Of a DNA stretch of 64,000 nucleotides, positions 31,736 to 43,674 are shown in pieces (position 1 is the stretch's first letter; each line of letters starts with the position of its first letter). Under the pieces are notes generated by a model that saw nothing but the letters and a program-made list of their open reading frames with translations, was not told the origin of the DNA and made no database searches. The stretch is from Adineta ricciae (lineage: Eukaryota > Rotifera > Eurotatoria > Adinetida > Adinetidae), in contig CAJNOJ010000345.1 of assembly GCA_905250025.1 (NCBI GenBank), positions 35,858 to 99,857 of the forward strand, read 5' to 3'. A program made the position numbers and the translations under genes.

Positions 31736-32755
31736 TTAATAATAGAAACGGTTTAGAATCATTAGAGAAAATACTACGAAAGTGAGGAAATAAGAAACAC
31801 GATGATGAATCACTGCTTTACTTTGTTGGACGGTTACGATACCATCGTTACCAACAACTGACTGAATCCAACTAATATAAGCACTTGTTCGTGTATAAAC
31901 ACCAGCGTAGTCTGGTAATGCGCATTGATGACCATAGGATGTGATACCTGCAAGTACCCACACTTGTTCCGATTTAGAATAAAACATCAACGGGCCACCG
32001 GAATCAGCTTGACATGTATCTAGAGAAAAAGAATGCGATATGATCTATGCTCGCTGTCAAAATCTACCTTTCCCTCCACCGTTCACTGCAGCGCAAAATT
32101 GCAGGTTTGTATTTCGAATGTAAACTTTGCATTTCGATTCTTTACTTGCAACTGTCTTAACTGTTACTTGTTGCAATGAATTAGACAAATTGCCTTTGAA
32201 AGTAGTATGTCCCCAACCAATTGCTACAACTTGTTTGGTCACGATCGGATATTGAGATTGCTCAGTTGGCGTGACATTTGGAAGGCAAATTTTCGCTACA
32301 TTGTCATTCTTAAAATCAATTGCACTGCTAAGCTGAAGAATAGCAATGTCATTTTCTTTTGTTCTCGGATTGTAACTAGGATGGCTAATGATGCCTGATA
32401 ACGTGAACCGTTGTCCGTCAGTGCCATTTAACAAGTTCGAACCTATAACAATTGATAGAAGATTAGCTGAGAATATGTAATCCTCGACACAATGTGCTGC
32501 TGTAAGAACATAACGAGGAGAGATGATCATTCCACCGCAGAAATGATTTCCAAAATAGCTTCGTATCGAAACGGCCCAGCCCCAGCTATGATCGACGGCT
32601 ACTTCTCCTCCGACTATTCTTGCATTGATACTAGCATTAGCTCTTGAACAACCACACGAGAACGTTGTATTACAAGGAAATAATGTTGCATCGACTGAAA
32701 ATATTTGAAGATAAACGAAGAGAAGTAAAACTACGAGTATGCGACGATGCGGCAT
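31736..32755 (-). CDS. Trypsin-like serine protease with a hydrophobic C-terminal anchor
   Basis: Two exons on the minus strand, 32755-32068 and 32019-31736, joined by a 48-bp phase-1 intron, give 323 aa. A signal peptide (ILVVLLLFVYLQIF) is followed by a Cys-rich short propeptide and the activation site ARIVGGE. The catalytic triad is complete: TAAHC, DIAIL and ADSGGP. The residue before the usual GDSGGP is Ala instead of Gly. An Asp six residues before the catalytic Ser (KDTCQADSGG) predicts trypsin-like cleavage after Lys/Arg. A Cys-Cys pattern typical of S1A is present. After the protease domain a hydrophobic stretch (VSYFLTFVVFSLMIL) near the end suggests a membrane or GPI anchor, as in prostasin or testisin. 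Confidence 0.88.
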
Positions 32756-32904
32756 GTTGTTTTGTCGCTATTAGTGTTCCGTAAGTTGTGTGTGTCAACT
32801 ATTTATATAAAAATACATAAGATAACCTACGAATCTATGTAAAACAAATTTATCTCAAGGCAAACAAATATCACATCGGCGCTTTCGACTTAGTTTACTT
32901 CTGT

Positions 32905-33493
32905 TTAACCCTCGTACGGTGTCCTCATTTTTTTACACAAAAGATGTTGTGTGGGTCCGGAAGGACCCACGTGTAAATAAGTTAGAAAAGCTTCATTTTT
33001 AGTGTTCACTGTAGCAGATATGATATACTAAGCCTTAAGATATATTTTTATCGAAACCGGAATAGTTAGTCTGGTAGTAATGTATAAATATGAATGATTT
33101 TGCATACATATAACTAGAGACGGTATTAGACATATTTCAATATATAGATAACAAAATCGTCAGAAAACGATTGAAAAAATAAACAATTCACAATTTGCAA
33201 CTTTGTACTAACACATCTATGATAAATAAACTCTCCACATAATAGATGACAGATACAATATAGATGAAAATCATTTATATAACATAAAAGTTGCTAGAAG
33301 GTCCCTATGGACCTACCCTTCAGTTTTTCAGTGGTATGATCTATATGTGAAATGTAATACGGTACTTGTATACCGTCAGAGGACTAACGACTAGCGGAGA
33401 GATGGATCAGAACAGGATAGATCTTTGTGTGGAAAATATGAAAAAACAATCTTGTGGGTCTCATCGGACCCACAAATACCGCACAAGGGTTAA
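32905..33493. mobile_element. piggyBac-type MITE with TTAA target duplication
   Basis: The element spans 32909-33489 (581 bp), flanked on both sides by TTAA. The termini are inverted: the left end reads CCCTCGTACGG and the right end, complemented, CCCTTGTGCGG. Next to each end sits a subterminal palindrome (GTGGGTCC GGA AGGACCCAC on the left, with GTGGGTC-GGACCCAC on the right). TTAA flanks plus a CCCT start are hallmarks of piggyBac elements. The inside has no coding capacity, so it is non-autonomous. Confidence 0.8.
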
Positions 33494-33701
33494 CTTCCTT
33501 GCTTATCACATTAACAGGGTGTCATAGTTTACAAAATGTTTTCATAGTAACAAGATAGTCTATACAGACAACATACGAATTTCATTTGCAAAACTCTGTT
33601 GCTTGGAATGTACTTATCATAAGTATGCATCGAACTATTCGTGTGATTATGTGCAGATTCGTCAATATTTCGTTTAACATCCTAAACATCAAACTACTAG
33701 T

Positions 33702-34190
33702 TCAAATGTTGCTGATGAAGATGTTAATCGAATCAATAACAGCAGCAATCGATGGTCGTTCACGTGAACATGTTATATGTGTACAATCGATACCAAAGAA
33801 CATAAAAATATCAGATCGAGCTGATGGAGATGTTAATGCACGCATTAATGAAACAAGTTGATTAACACCACCTAATTTTGCATTGAATTTTTGTACTAAA
33901 TTTTGAATATACATATCCATTTTCCGAGGATCACTATTTGACATGAGTCGATCGAAACGTGTACATTGTGTAACGATACCAAGTTTAACATTGCCAAAGA
34001 ATTTAATTGCATGATAAATGTCATCACCGACTTGATTGAGAATATAAATAATAACTTCGCATCCTTGCATTTTGAGTTCATTCATACGAGCAAGGATTGT
34101 TTGTGGAACAACTGCATCCGATTTTTCAATAGGTGATGAACTTAATCGAAGGCCACAATGATTCTTTTCACTTTACACAAAAGATTCCAA
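33702..34190 (-). pseudogene. Argonaute PIWI-domain fragment
   Basis: On the minus strand the open frame includes VKLGIVTQCTRF, then NAKLGGVN, then FGIDCTHITCSRERPSIAAV. These are hallmark PIWI-domain segments of Argonaute proteins, with the Asp in GIDCTH matching the first catalytic Asp of the DEDH tetrad. The frame extends upstream through VVPQTILARMNE to about 34190. After IAAVIDS the sequence breaks into stops, so the rest of the PIWI domain (remaining catalytic residues) and all N-terminal PAZ/N domains are missing. I call it a truncated copy, not a functional gene. Confidence 0.75.
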
Positions 34191-35347
34191 TCAAACCTGT
34201 AGAAGTCGACGAGCAAAATCTTCTGCGAGACGCGATCATCGTGTTCACACTGACTGACAAGAAGAACGGACCATACTCGAATTTCGCGTGCCTTGTTGAA
34301 ACGATTATTTAACCACTATTTACCAATCGGAACGCGTTCCACTGTATCACCTTAATCACTTTGTGGTATCTCTTTGATTTGAGAGTGAGTGCATGATCAA
34401 ATGATTTGAAACAATAACAACCAATTTCATTTTCTATATCTTGTAACAAATCTCAATGTTCGAATACCACATTGCCGAATATGATAGTTTAGGTAATATG
34501 AAACTAATTTAACAGAATATCAGTGTTATTCTTTAATTAATTATTCGAAAAAAATGAATTAATTAGTTTTTCGATGAAATACAAATGATTTCATGTTCAT
34601 GGTCGGTCACCTACTTTGATTTGATGCGACAAGCATCAAAACTCTGAATATCCTTAGTTCGGTATTTTAAAACAATGAATCAAATCTAGCTAGCAAGAGA
34701 TGCCATGCCCTGCTCTGGTCGATATAGAACCATTGAACAATTAGCACTATCTATCGTACTAAACGTGTCATAATTCAACAGTTTCAGACAAAGGTTCTCT
34801 GTATGAACAATTATGAAAATTTCATCATCACTTTGTGAAAAGCAACTTCACCGCTTAATATATCAACGCTATAGCTACATGCGGACAAACATTTCACATA
34901 TACCAGCAGAGTAATAACAGCAAGTTCAATATCTTTAGCTTAATTATCACTTGTGAATTTTATCGCTGAAAACTATTTTCATTTAGTGATAAATCAACAT
35001 ATTTACCAAAGATTTATACATTTACTGACGATCGATGTACATCTATTTTGTTCGGTTCGGATGCCAATCGTGTGTCAAAAGATGAATTTTCATAAGTCAC
35101 TGCCATTGCTCAATCAACTTGTTTCTAATTGAATTTTGACCAAATCAATCAGAGTAAAAAATACTTCCCCTGTTGTTCTATTCGATTTCATCACGTACAT
35201 CAAGGTTCTGTGTGGGATGGCATTATCCCATTGCATGGGATAGAAGAAAATATTTCATTCCGTGAGTGATTATTCTTTGTTTCGTTCTGACTCATATAAA
35301 TTCTTCAGTAATAACAGTATTTGCGAAGAAAAAGTATATACATATTC
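34191..35347. other. Intergenic, no gene recognised
   Basis: About 1.1 kb, AT-rich. I looked for further Argonaute exons upstream (on the minus strand) and did not find a convincing one. The promoter of the gene at 35348 should lie near its right end. Confidence 0.4.
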
Positions 35348-36156
35348 ATGGCTACAGTGAATGATAATACTAGTTCAAGTGTAGCTGAAGAAGACATTAA
35401 TCGAAATAAATCATTTAAACTCTATCAAACGATAGCATATGCTATATGTGTTGTCACATGCCATCTTGGTTTGTATCTTGGTTTAATAGCTTTGTTTTAC
35501 TGTTGGTTTGTTGGATCATTATTGGGACTGAGTTATGCAATTAGTGCGTTGATGAATTCAATTTGCAGTTTCTTCGTGTTCTGGCACTTGAAAGGTGAAA
35601 AAAAAAGAAGGAGAAATTGTCATTCGTTACATCTATTCTAGGTCAAACACCGAACGATCTTGAACGACGAGATTATCTGGTCTGTTGTATCAATGGTGCA
35701 CTTATTTTTGGTTCATTTCTAGGCATTAAATCTCATGAGATACAACTCATGATCGATCTTCAAACACCAACAGGTGATTGGTTTACACGTGTTTACTCTG
35801 TGATACATATTATTTCTTTTATTACATTGTCGATTGTAAAACTAGTTCTTTCGACAAAACTCAAATCAAAATCCTTATTTTATGATACTCTGAGTTCTAT
35901 CACTGGTATTGTTCTCTCCATTGCATTAATCTTACGAGATCGTATATCAATTTCAAAGGGAGAAAAGGAAATCATTGGTTTTCTATGCATGCTTACTGTT
36001 ATATCTCTACCTATCATTAGTTTCAAATTGATCTTTATTGGAATAGTTTATCAAAATAAGTTATATCGTCAATCATTTCGTCAAGAAAGCAACAATACGT
36101 ATATAAATGTCCATACTACTTTGTTATCATCGAGCCATACACATGTAATTCCTTGA
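35348..36156 (+). CDS. Multi-helix membrane protein of unknown function
   Basis: Two exons, 35348-35594 and 35642-36156, are joined by a 47-bp phase-1 intron (AAAG|gtgaaa...ttctag|GTC), giving 253 aa. An apparent frame break in the poly-A run near 35600 disappears once this intron is removed. There are about six hydrophobic helices, the first two in exon 1 (IAYAICVVTCHLGLYLGLIA and a following stretch), with a short polar N-terminus and a Ser/Thr-rich tail. No family is recognised. The topology loosely resembles small tetraspan or MARVEL-like proteins but has too many helices. Confidence 0.65.
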
Positions 36157-36481
36157 ATATCTGTAAGTAGTGGAAATAGTTGAATTGATACTCGAACAAA
36201 ACTTGACTACTTTTCGAAATCTATTCGTGTTTGTGTGTGTGTTTGTTTTTGAGAGATTTCAAACAAAAAAATATGTTCTTAGTCACATCCAGCGCATACA
36301 TCATTCAATCATAACTCCAGTCTATGTAGTCAGAAGCGACATCCATCGATAAACCAATTTCATTCGTTATTCACACTAAAACTAATGTAGTAGTCTCATC
36401 GAATCGATCATTAAGTTACAAAAATGATCTCAATTCATCTAAGAATATTGTCAGTATTGTAGATATCACACATATATCATT

Positions 36482-37272
36482 ATGTTTCAATTGACTTTAT
36501 GTATTTTGAAACCGGATGTTGTTCGATCGCCTCGTTTATTTCATGTACGTATAGATAAAGGTAATATTTTATCTTCATATCTTCTCATACAATGTTCTTT
36601 TTCATTTTTTGTTTAGGAAATTATCGAATTAATTCTTCAACGTCAGTTTATCTTCATAAAAAGCAAACGTTTACAATTGAATCGTGAACGAGCTGGAGAA
36701 TTCTATCGAGAACATCAAGGTTTACTTCGAACAAATTCTTTTCTTTAACGTTCGATATTTTCTATTCAGGGAAATTTTTCTACAGTCGACTCGTTCATTA
36801 CATGAGTTGGTATGTTAATTATCATTGCAAAAATTGAAAATATTCGTTTTGTTGTAGTGGACCAATCTCATGTCACATATTGGGAAGGGATAATGCAATA
36901 CAAGAATGGAGATCAATGCTTGGTCCAACAAAAGTATTCAAGTACAACAGCGATTTGTTGAATAGATGGAAATTGAAAAACATTACTCTATTTCAGAACG
37001 ATATTTGAAGCAGAAAATACAATACGTGGTCAACATGGTGTAACAGATACAAGAAATTGTGGTCATGGATCAGGTAAAGACGTCAAGAGTGTTCGTATGA
37101 ACAAATTTTCTTTCCTCTTATTTGGGAATTAGATTCAACTGAAACAGCTCAACGTGAAATCAAATTCTTCTTTCCTGAATTTGATATGAAATCGATATCA
37201 AAATATGAAAACCTTCTGGCGAACAATTTAGTCTTTAACAGAGACATTCTAGAGCATCAATTGCCATCTTAA
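36482..37272 (+). CDS. NME6: Nucleoside diphosphate kinase, NME6-like (six short exons)
   Basis: Six exons assembled by splice phase: 36482-36544, 36617-36719, 36770-36809, 36858-36941, 36997-37073 and 37133-37272, all GT-AG, giving 168 aa. The protein starts MFQLTLCILKPDVV (NDPK strand 1), continues with FYREHQGKFFYSRLVHYM, then GPISCHIL and a GPTKVF segment, and carries the active-site His in TDTRNCGHGSDS. Spacing and the longer FYREHxGxFFY motif match NME6 rather than NME1/2. The family transfers gamma-phosphate between nucleotides via phospho-His; NME6 proteins are linked to mitochondria and have weak activity. It ends FFPEFDMKSI and a short tail. No exon is long enough to stand out alone. 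Confidence 0.88.
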
Positions 37273-37977
37273 TCCTATTCAAAATACTTTAAATAAAAGG
37301 ACAAAGAGTATAATATCATATACTTTCAGCTGATTTGATTGAAACAAATGCAAAATATCACCGCGAATGATTAGTTTTGGTTGAAGTATGGACTCACGAC
37401 AAAACTAAAAATATCAAATTCGTTTTGACGAGATTGTGCGTTTAACCAAGATGTGTTGATATATCTTGTTGCAATAGATTTTAAGTTAATCAGAAGAACA
37501 TCTCCCATCTTGAAATGTTTAGTTCGTTGATGAATTTGTTACGGCAAAATTGTTGATCGTATATGCAAGAATTAAAGTTAAGCTCAATTTTTCCTTAACA
37601 AGAAAAACAGTGGGAATTGTCGTAAAAAGAAACAGCTGAATATTTAAGTGTAATTTTCGGGCATGGTACTACTGATTTGACATGTAATACTCATGGAAAT
37701 ACCAGAATGAATGTGTTCGTTGTAGTTTATTGAATAAACTGTTAGACGACTGAATTGAAATTGATCAGTGTTGAATTTTTTCTTTATTGTTCTACATCAT
37801 TTGGTTTTACGCATCGTCATCTATCGCATTCGATATGATAGGTTAGTTGAATATAGTTATGTAAGTCTAATGATCCGAATGACATGCATATAATACTATG
37901 TTTACTTGATGGCGTGACACAAAAAACGTTTATTACCGAATATTCGTTATAGATCAGTTTTAAAACTTTTTCGCACA
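37273..37977. other. Intergenic, no gene recognised
   Basis: A 705-bp spacer between NME6 and the MBL-like gene. AATAAA motifs near 37729 suggest a 3' end of some transcript. Otherwise nothing visible. Confidence 0.4.
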
Positions 37978-38928
37978 ATGGCATCTGCTGTTTCACCTCA
38001 AACTCCGAATGCTGCACAGAATCTCGACAAAAATGAACTTTATTCTATAGGACCAGGATTTTGGAATGTACGCGGTAGTTTTAAGATTCTCAAGGTTCTT
38101 GATATTGAGACACAAATGTCGATCATAAAGCGCCGAAATGGAAGATTTCTCGTCATCGATACAGTGGAAATGACTGATCGTCTTCGACAAGAAATTGATC
38201 AGTTAACAAACAACGGTGAGAAGATTGAAGCTGTCATTGCCACACATCCATTTCATACACTCTCAATTCCTGCCTTCTATCAGCTCTATCCGAAAGCAGC
38301 TTACTATGGAACACCAAGACATCTTCGTCGTCTAACAGATATTCCATGGAAAGGAGATCTCGACGACTGTAACATTCGCAAGAAATGGGAACCAGATGTT
38401 GAAATGCGTATTCCTGCAGGTTCTTTTCGTTGATCGATAAAATATAGATGAAACAATGATTCAGTTTGAATTTTAGGAGCTGAATTTGTTAATCCTCAGC
38501 CAGAGTCTTCTAACCATTTCGTTAGTGTGTTTGTTTATCATCCAGCATCAAAAACGCTTCATGTTGACGATACAATAATGTATTCAGAAAAGCCCGGTTT
38601 CTTGTTGAAACTATTCGGTATGAAAGATGGTGCAATGGCATTTCATCCCTCGATCAAAAGTGCTGGACTTCATCCAACAGCTGAAGCACCATATTTATTT
38701 CGTGATTGGATGCGTAATGTGCTGAAAGACTGGCATTTCGACAATATTTGCTGCGCTCATCTGGGTGTGAAAGTAGGTGGAGCACATGCTGATGTGACCA
38801 CATTATTAAATTCAGCCGAACCATTATTTGAAAAACTAAGCAAAAGAAATCAAAAGAAAAATCCAAGTGGTGAACTACCACCCGAAAATCATCCAAACAC
38901 GAATGTTAGTGGTGATGAATGTGGATAA
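37978..38928 (+). CDS. Metallo-beta-lactamase-fold-like protein lacking the full metal motif
   Basis: Two exons, 37978-38419 and 38477-38928, with a 57-bp phase-1 intron (GCAG|gttctt...ttttag|GA), give 297 aa. The N-terminal part has the MBL-like layout: strand, FLVIDTVEM, then VIATHPFHT and YYGTPRHLRRLTDIPW. The HxHxDH metal site is only partly kept (THPFHT), so catalysis is doubtful. The C-terminal exon contains LHVDDTIMY and HLGVKVGGAHADV, consistent with the later His and Asp of the fold. Related fungal and bacterial proteins are hypothetical. No signal peptide is present. I infer a cytosolic hydrolase-like or regulatory protein. Confidence 0.65.
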
Positions 38929-39226
38929 TTGCATTTGTATACTTTCATATGAACTTTAATCTAGCTTTAAATATGTGATGTGGTCCGCTTTTATGTCTAC
39001 ATTGTTTTCGAAGAATAAATGAATGCAACTTGTAAATTTGATACTTTTGTTAAAGAAAATTTTTATTAGTCATAGAATTTTCAACAGGAAAGTTTAATAA
39101 AGTCCAATACAATATGGAATATATCCAATACATACACGAATACGTATTTATTTATTATTATTTCGCTTTAAACAAGAATCATGTTTATCAAATTAGCGAA
39201 ACATATGCACAATTTTCTAATTTGTC

Positions 39227-40015
39227 TTAATCATTCGGCATAAGATCGTTATTATCAATAGGTATATCCAAGTATCGAAATCCGGGAAGATCGCAAACGG
39301 GCACACTGGGTTGTAGGTATTCTCTGACATGTAATTGTCCATTTGAATCTTTCGTAAATCCACTACCATCAAATAAACTCGCAGCGGCTAATCGATTATA
39401 GAGAAAACCACGAGACTCTTCTAATGTTCCTTCACATGCCAAAAATCTTTCTTCTGTCATCAAACGAGGCTCAGTTGCAATACCATTGCCACACATTTGA
39501 TCGACATCAAAATAAGATGCTCCTTTAAGATATGTTGACCGAGCTCGAGTTTCAATTTCATCAAAAGTCATTGATTTGAATGCATCTGCATGTTGACATA
39601 TTTTAGTTGAAATCGGCTTCGGAAAATGCTGATCTATGAGCGATAATATTCCATCCCATGTCGCTAGAACACGTTGATCTGATCTATAAAATATACCTAA
39701 ACGAAAACGTCTGCCGGCTTCTAGTTTCCTTCGAATCCATCGATCTTCAAAACCAATTGAACGTAGTGCTTGAATATTAGATTGTTTTAGAAACAAATTT
39801 AAACCATCACCACCCATCACCCAAGCAAATTTTTTTCTTTTCTGTAAATACTCAAAATCGACTTCGTTTGAACCTTGTGATACTCGACCAGCCATCATAT
39901 CTAAATCTTCTTCACTCATGGTATTCTCACCATTGTCTGATTTGTGTTTTGATTGAAAAATTTTCGTAAATCTTTCAATAATATTCTCATCGTCTGATAT
40001 AATTTGATTTGCCAT
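39227..40015 (-). CDS. Conserved protein of unknown function
   Basis: A 262-aa intronless protein starting at ATG 40015. It has an acidic N-terminus (ISDDENIIERF), an ordered middle (FAWVMGGDGLNLFL, then LRSIGFEDRWIRRKLEAGRR and LATWDGILSLIDQHFP), and a C-terminal region with CDLPGFRYLDIP. No transmembrane helix, signal or known catalytic motif is apparent. Lack of introns is shared with several bacterial-looking genes in this window, but that alone does not prove transfer. It converges with the MBL-like gene, the two stops being about 300 bp apart. Confidence 0.6.
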   Translation of the reverse strand: MANQIISDDENIIERFTKIFQSKHKSDNGENTMSEEDLDMMAGRVSQGSNEVDFEYLQKRKKFAWVMGGDGLNLFLKQSNIQALRSIGFEDRWIRRKLEAGRRFRLGIFYRSDQRVLATWDGILSLIDQHFPKPISTKICQHADAFKSMTFDEIETRARSTYLKGASYFDVDQMCGNGIATEPRLMTEERFLACEGTLEESRGFLYNRLAAASLFDGSGFTKDSNGQLHVREYLQPSVPVCDLPGFRYLDIPIDNNDLMPND

Positions 40016-41458
40016 GGATTATTTCGCAATGTTTGAAAGACACACACTCTCACCAATGAGAACCAAATCAACGTTTCTAGAAGAGTAAAACGAAAAATAA
40101 CACGATGACGAAGAAAGAGAATAGAAATTTTTAAGCTGAATGTGACTGAAAATATGTAAACGAGATCAATATTCTCTTGAGTTTTGAATATGGATTCTAT
40201 AGTTACGTCTAAGGATAAGACCAGTTGTTCGCTGTGGTATTGGAATTTCTTTTTGTTTAATCAAAAATACAGGTAACTTTCGAATAGAACTGTTAGTATA
40301 TATATACGAATGTTTGCATCAAGCGTAGAGAAAGATTACGCAATTAACTTGTTGAAACGCAATATGAGTTCTTTTCCTCGAAAGGAAGAAATCCAAGGAA
40401 GTATGAGTCATTTAAAGGGCGCGGGTGTGTCGAATGTGTCTTGAATGTTTATAACATATTCACTGACATATCTATATCCTGAACATTAAGATACAACTGA
40501 TTCACTTAGTCATAATATGATTTTTAGTAGTTGAATTTGAACGATATTCAACCACATTTAATTGTAAATTATTTTTATATGCTGCAGCAATTGAAGTAGA
40601 ATGTAAAGTAAAAAGAGTATTGGTAGTGCGTGTCATTGGATCATCATAACCGTTGATTGAAGTGAAATTTTCACTGATAGTAATCGTCCAACATCCATTT
40701 GCCGCATTCAAATGTATTATTCCAATTAATCTGATTACATCTATTCGGAATGTTTGTCAGAGATGATAAATCGACAAAAGTTTTCTCATTATGAATCCTT
40801 CATTAAACATCTTACATGGAGGTAATGCTTGATGATCAAATACAACGATATTACATGTCGAAATTTTCTGTGTACATTATACAATACAAAGTAATTTAGA
40901 ATCAAGATTCCATTGATCGATTAGAGAACTATTTGGAAGAGAATTCATTTGATTTGATTATATTTACAAGTGACACAAATGGCAATATAGTAATAGAACC
41001 GGAATACAAAGGCCAATACATAATTTTTATGCTAAAAAAATGAATATAATTCAAACTTACGGTGATCATAAGAACTTGTTGATTTATCCATCGGGATTAT
41101 TTCTTTTTATTTGTTATATCACCGTAAAATCAATATGAAATGAAAGAGAAAACATCGGATGAAAATCCGAATGTTGTTTTTAGACATCGATTGTACCAAA
41201 AAACTAATAGAAAATCTTCCATTCTATTGTATTAGATCGTGTATGCAACTATAATTAATTTTCTCCAGTAGTACATAGTATTTCTGTTATTATATTCGAA
41301 AAAGGTTTCTCTATTTTAAAACTAATTATTTATACACTTGAGGTTTTCTCAATTTCGAATATAACATTCATTGGATATTCTTGCTTAGACATACTTGCAA
41401 ATTTGATACTCTTGTTAAATTGAATCTTTATTAATAATAGAATTTTTAGCAGAAAACT
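40016..41458. other. Intergenic with a possible decayed gene
   Basis: About 1.4 kb. A minus-strand stretch between roughly 40500 and 40960 has coding-like pieces in shifting frames (for example NGCWTITISENF at 40650-40700 and a Cys/Trp-bearing alternative frame), but I cannot join them. I treat it as uncertain remnants. The rest shows nothing. Confidence 0.35.
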
Positions 41459-42430
41459 TTATTTACGTAGAAAGATGTTCATAAATTCACTTCGAAATGT
41501 TTTTGAGGTAAATAAATTTTTATAAAATCCAATGCAATATGGAATATATCCAATACATACACAAATATAATTAATAAAACTATTGATTTGCGATTGTTCT
41601 TGGGTTTTTACATCATATTGGATCGTTTGTAGATAAATCGAAACAATTGCGAGTGGAAAACTTGATAAAATGTAAATGACAATATCCATAAGAACGATTC
41701 GAATAAGTTGACGATCTTTCGACTGAATCTGTTGCTGATTAATCTGCGCGGGTGTTTCAAAATTCGATCCAGTAGCATGAACTCGATGTTTCCCTACTTG
41801 TCGAATATTTCTAATCGCCCAATAGCCTAAAATCGCTAAAATGAATGGAATAAGTAGAGCTCTTGTCGTTGAATAATAAATAAAAACAGTTAAATATAAT
41901 CCACCTTGAAAAGAACAAACAAAATAATTTGTTACAACTTCGAATATTTTTGTGAAAACTAATACATGAGTGTCACATAAAAACCAAAATAATGTTATAC
42001 TTATTACAGAAATAAAAGCAAGACGAACAGTACTTCGTTGTCTCGTTGTTGCATTTGATGATGTGATTAATATTCGATCAATAGACGCAAAAATCAAATA
42101 TGATGGACATAAAACATTTAAAACAACAGCCATATAAATAATAAATCGACAAGCATCTATACTTTGGACAGAAATAGATTGATTATAACCAAATACTAAC
42201 ATTGATGGTAATATTATTGTATAAATATGTGTTAAGTTACCGATATAATATGCAATCATATATAATGAACATGGATTTTTACGAAAAGTTGTTTTAGTAA
42301 AAACTATTAAACTAAAAACACAACCTATTGTACCGAGAATCATTAAAACCAAAACAACATATTGATAGAGATATTTTTGTGCCATTTGTAATGTAAGAAT
42401 GAAATCATAGTTGACCGACTGTGTAGACAT
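41459..42430 (-). CDS. Rhodopsin-like GPCR, second type
   Basis: A 323-aa intronless protein with seven hydrophobic helices. Helix 1 is LVLMILGTIGCVFSLIVF. Loop 1 has FRKNPCSLYM. Cys in DACRFI before helix 3 pairs with YFVCSF in extracellular loop 2. Helix 3 ends ASIDRILITS, a DRY-like DR. The third intracellular loop is polar, with RQLIRIVLMD leading to helix 6. Helix 7 ends YCIGFYKNLFTSKTFR. This matches the numerous small peptide-receptor-like GPCRs of bdelloids and differs clearly from the GPCR at 29183. The ligand is unknown. Confidence 0.8.
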   Translation of the reverse strand: MSTQSVNYDFILTLQMAQKYLYQYVVLVLMILGTIGCVFSLIVFTKTTFRKNPCSLYMIAYYIGNLTHIYTIILPSMLVFGYNQSISVQSIDACRFIIYMAVVLNVLCPSYLIFASIDRILITSSNATTRQRSTVRLAFISVISITLFWFLCDTHVLVFTKIFEVVTNYFVCSFQGGLYLTVFIYYSTTRALLIPFILAILGYWAIRNIRQVGKHRVHATGSNFETPAQINQQQIQSKDRQLIRIVLMDIVIYILSSFPLAIVSIYLQTIQYDVKTQEQSQINSFINYICVCIGYIPYCIGFYKNLFTSKTFRSEFMNIFLRK

Positions 42431-43674
42431 TGTTTTATATTAGAAATTTTCAAAAATAGAATTCAATCAAATACGAAAATGAATAAAAATCCATCCTCTT
42501 TTATACTCTTTTCATTAAACCAATGTTGTTTAAAGCCTATTTTGCCTTAAAGTTGAAACTTAATCCGGATTGTCCATCATTTACCAGGTAATTTTATGAA
42601 ATTCAAAATCTAGATAGACAAAGTAATCCCTCTTTTCCTAATCTACAATTGCTGACAAAATCTCAGATGACGCAAAATTTTTAAGAAGGAAATGACGTTG
42701 TTCTTAGATTTATCTTTAGATTTGTTTCACTCTTTCTACAGCATTGAAGATTTCTATTATTGTAAAACAACTCATTCATTATTATAACATTCAAAACACG
42801 AATTTGGCGAACGTTCGTTCAGATGCATGTGATTGTCAATCTGTTAATTGTTCCTCTAATCCTAAGACTCTGTATCTTCATTAAGATAATATTTAATTAA
42901 AAGATTGAGCGATATACCCAAATCTGGAGTTGAATATTACTTCTTCTACTGAATAAAACTCATCTATTCTACATCAGCGGCTAATCGAACACTACTGTGT
43001 TTATTTTCTTCATTAGTCTATGGCTTTGTTTGGTCATTAGCGTCATACATTGTGTTTAGATAAGAATCTTTTGTATTTTTTGAAAGAGATTTATCATGCA
43101 AATTAACATTTTCAATAATATCTTGTACAAAGTAGCAGCACGAAATCCATTTATAAACAAATTCTGTTCTCACTTAGTCACGTTTTCATAATTCTACCGA
43201 TATTCATGAAGAACTATGATTACAGATGTTTGAAAACATATTTATCAAAAGATTTTTTTAATAATAAGAGTAGAATGAGAAAAATATACTCCAGAGAAAT
43301 ATTAAACTCGAAGGTTATTGCATATTTTGATAAAATCTCTATGGAAAACAACTAAATCCACATACATATTCAAGGTCTCATTGAATTTGTCTTCATAAAT
43401 GTATAGTCGTTTGCTTTCGAGTCCGGAAATATTTACAATAGAATTTCTTAAGTGCAAAGACGTCTACGACGGATTGGATTAGCGAAGCACAGACTAGATT
43501 ACTCGATGTGACGATCGTAATCAAATAATGTACTTGAACGATGAATAAACAGGCAAGAATAGAAAAGCAAAGAAAATGAAAAAAAACGAATGTTGTATTG
43601 ATCTGTTTATTGAATCGAAAGAATTTATGTTTTTAAACATATGTGGTTTACAGACTTGTGGGAAAAAAACTCAT
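42431..43674. other. Intergenic, no gene recognised
   Basis: About 1.2 kb, AT-rich. Only very short open frames on either strand. Nothing supported. Confidence 0.45.

Noticed and set aside
35590..35645. Apparent frameshift at a poly-A run in the membrane protein at 35348
   Set aside because: A 47-bp GT-AG intron (35595-35641) restores the frame in phase, so no error or slippage needs to be assumed.
40502..40711. 69-aa minus-strand open frame as a gene
   Set aside because: No domain, no start context, and coding-like pieces around it are in conflicting frames; kept only as a possible remnant.
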